A stretch of DNA of 5,387 bases from Anaerolineales bacterium UBA1429. GTDB taxonomy: Bacteria > Chloroflexota > Anaerolineae > UBA1429. Each line of letters opens with the position of its first letter. The stretch's first letter is position 1. The notes below the pieces were generated by a model, which was not told the origin of the DNA, did no database searches, and saw only the letters and a list, made by a program, of their open reading frames with translations. The stretch covers positions 1-5,387 of the forward strand of contig DCTX01000022.1 of the NCBI GenBank assembly GCA_002329325.1. Direction: 5' to 3'. This document shows, one piece after another, positions 4,562 to 5,387 of the stretch. The position numbers were made by a program, and so were the translations under genes.

Positions 4562-5387
4562 CTATTCTAGCCGCTGTCGCAAGCCATGCCAGAGGCCCCG
4601 GAGGGCGGCGCTGGCGTGGCCCGCGCTATGCTCGGTCAGCGGGCGACGCCGGACCGTCGCCTCGACGGCGTCGAGATCAAAGGGGATCACGCCCACCAGG
4701 GGGAGATGCTCCTCGGCGCACAGGGCGCGGATCTGGTCGGTGCGGGCCGGGTTGATATCCGCCTTGTTGATGCAGACCACGGCGGGCACTCCAAAGAGGC
4801 GGATCGTCCCCAGGATGCGCCCCCAATCGTGGATGCCCGAGACGCTGGGCTCCGCCACCAGCAGGGCCAGGTCGGCCCCGGCGATGGCGGCAATGGTGGG
4901 GCAGCCGATGCCCGGCGGGCCGTCCACCAGCAGCAGATCGGCCTGCTGGTCCAGGGCCTGGAGCCGGGCGCCCTGCTTGACCTGGGTGACCAGCTTGCCC
5001 GAGTTCTCCTGGCCCGGGGTGAGGCGGGCATGGAACAGCGGGCCGTAGCGCGTCTCTGAACGGAAGCAGCGCCCGCTCACCCGGTCCACCATGGAGATGG
5101 CCCCGGTGGGGCACGCGTAGACGCAGGCGGCGCAGCCTTCGCAAGCCAGGGCGTCCACGCGATGGGTCTCACCGGCTGCCTCAAGGGCCCCAAAGCGGCA
5201 GGCCGCGACGCAGACACCACAGTTGGTGCAGTGGGTCTCATCCGCCGAGGCCACCTGGCCGCCGACGAAATCATGGGTCTCGACCCGCCGGGGCTCCAGG
5301 AGCAACTCCAGGTTGGCGGCATCCACGTCGGCATCGGCCAGCACCAGGCGAATCTCCTGAGCGGCCAGGTGCGCCAGGGCGCCCGCC
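4562..5387 (-). CDS. MinD-superfamily P-loop ATPase with inserted ferredoxin domain, 5' end outside window
   Basis: The reading frame is open to the window edge, so the true start lies beyond 5387. The GTG at 5344 is not a credible start, because the 14 codons before it continue the ATPase fold. By comparison with the family, only the N-terminal beta strand and Walker A loop should be missing. Counting from the first whole visible codon, LADADVDAANLELLL (16-30) is the first switch region. Two 4Fe-4S motifs follow, CxxCxxCxxxC at C53-C56-C59-C63 and at C82-C85-C88-C92, the second followed by Pro. DGPPGIG (155-161), EPSVSGIHD (179-187), INKADINP (206-213) and IPFDLDAVEA (234-243) complete the MinD/Mrp ATPase core. 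Such proteins couple ATP hydrolysis to iron-sulfur cluster or electron handling and are often encoded in pairs beside NifX/ORP proteins, so a second copy may lie just upstream. It is the first visible gene of the four-gene run. Confidence 0.92.
   Translation of the reverse strand, partial: AGALAHLAAQEIRLVLADADVDAANLELLLEPRRVETHDFVGGQVASADETHCTNCGVCVAACRFGALEAAGETHRVDALACEGCAACVYACPTGAISMVDRVSGRCFRSETRYGPLFHARLTPGQENSGKLVTQVKQGARLQALDQQADLLLVDGPPGIGCPTIAAIAGADLALLVAEPSVSGIHDWGRILGTIRLFGVPAVVCINKADINPARTDQIRALCAEEHLPLVGVIPFDLDAVEATVRRRPLTEHSAGHASAALRGLWHGLRQRLE

Noticed and set aside
2993..5387. Nitrogenase cofactor biosynthesis cluster
   Set aside because: The NifX-like family name suggests it, but no nif structural or NifB-type radical SAM gene is present and the combination fits the ORP-type module better.

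Overview
The window is GC-rich bacterial DNA with six protein-coding genes: one on the + strand and five on the - strand. No RNA gene, insertion sequence or CRISPR array is visible. Reading frames are long on both strands, as expected for high-GC DNA. The gene content fits a bacterium with anaerobic metal-sulfur metabolism: a MinD-type ATPase with an inserted ferredoxin domain, two small proteins of the dinitrogenase iron-molybdenum cofactor (NifX/ORP) family, and a Cys-rich DUF1847 protein. Such sets occur in sulfate reducers, anaerobic Firmicutes, Chloroflexota and archaea. The sequence alone does not fix the phylum; Chloroflexota is my low-confidence guess.

Layout. Positions 1-217 are a leader with a plausible sigma-70 promoter for the + strand gene at 218-1210, which encodes a PdxA-family dehydrogenase. 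Positions 1211-1417 separate this gene from a convergent cyclopropane-fatty-acyl-phospholipid synthase gene (- strand, 1418-2710) and hold three strong hairpins. The cfa-type gene has a near-perfect Shine-Dalgarno and a good promoter of its own at about 2769-2798. Positions 2819-2992 are a non-coding stretch full of inverted repeats built on a GGGCGAA motif.

From the right edge leftwards, four - strand genes form an apparent operon: MinD/ferredoxin ATPase (cut by the window edge, stop at 4562), DUF1847 protein (4526-3891), NifX/ORP-like protein A (3798-3406) and NifX/ORP-like protein B (3364-2993). The gaps are 35, 92 and 41 bases. The 92-base gap contains two back-to-back hairpins.

How they may work together. 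The ATPase/ferredoxin protein plus NifX-like proteins recall the core of the Desulfovibrio orange-protein (ORP) operon, where ferredoxin-bearing MinD ATPases sit with a NifX-fold protein that binds a Mo-Cu sulfide cluster. Here the set comes with a DUF1847 protein rich in cysteines. A metal-cluster assembly or carrier module is the most economical reading, but its cargo is unknown. The PdxA-like and Cfa genes appear to be separate transcription units with no obvious link to it. The PdxA-like protein keeps the metal site of the family but lacks several residues that bind the phosphorylated substrate in true PdxA, so it probably acts on something other than the vitamin B6 intermediate.
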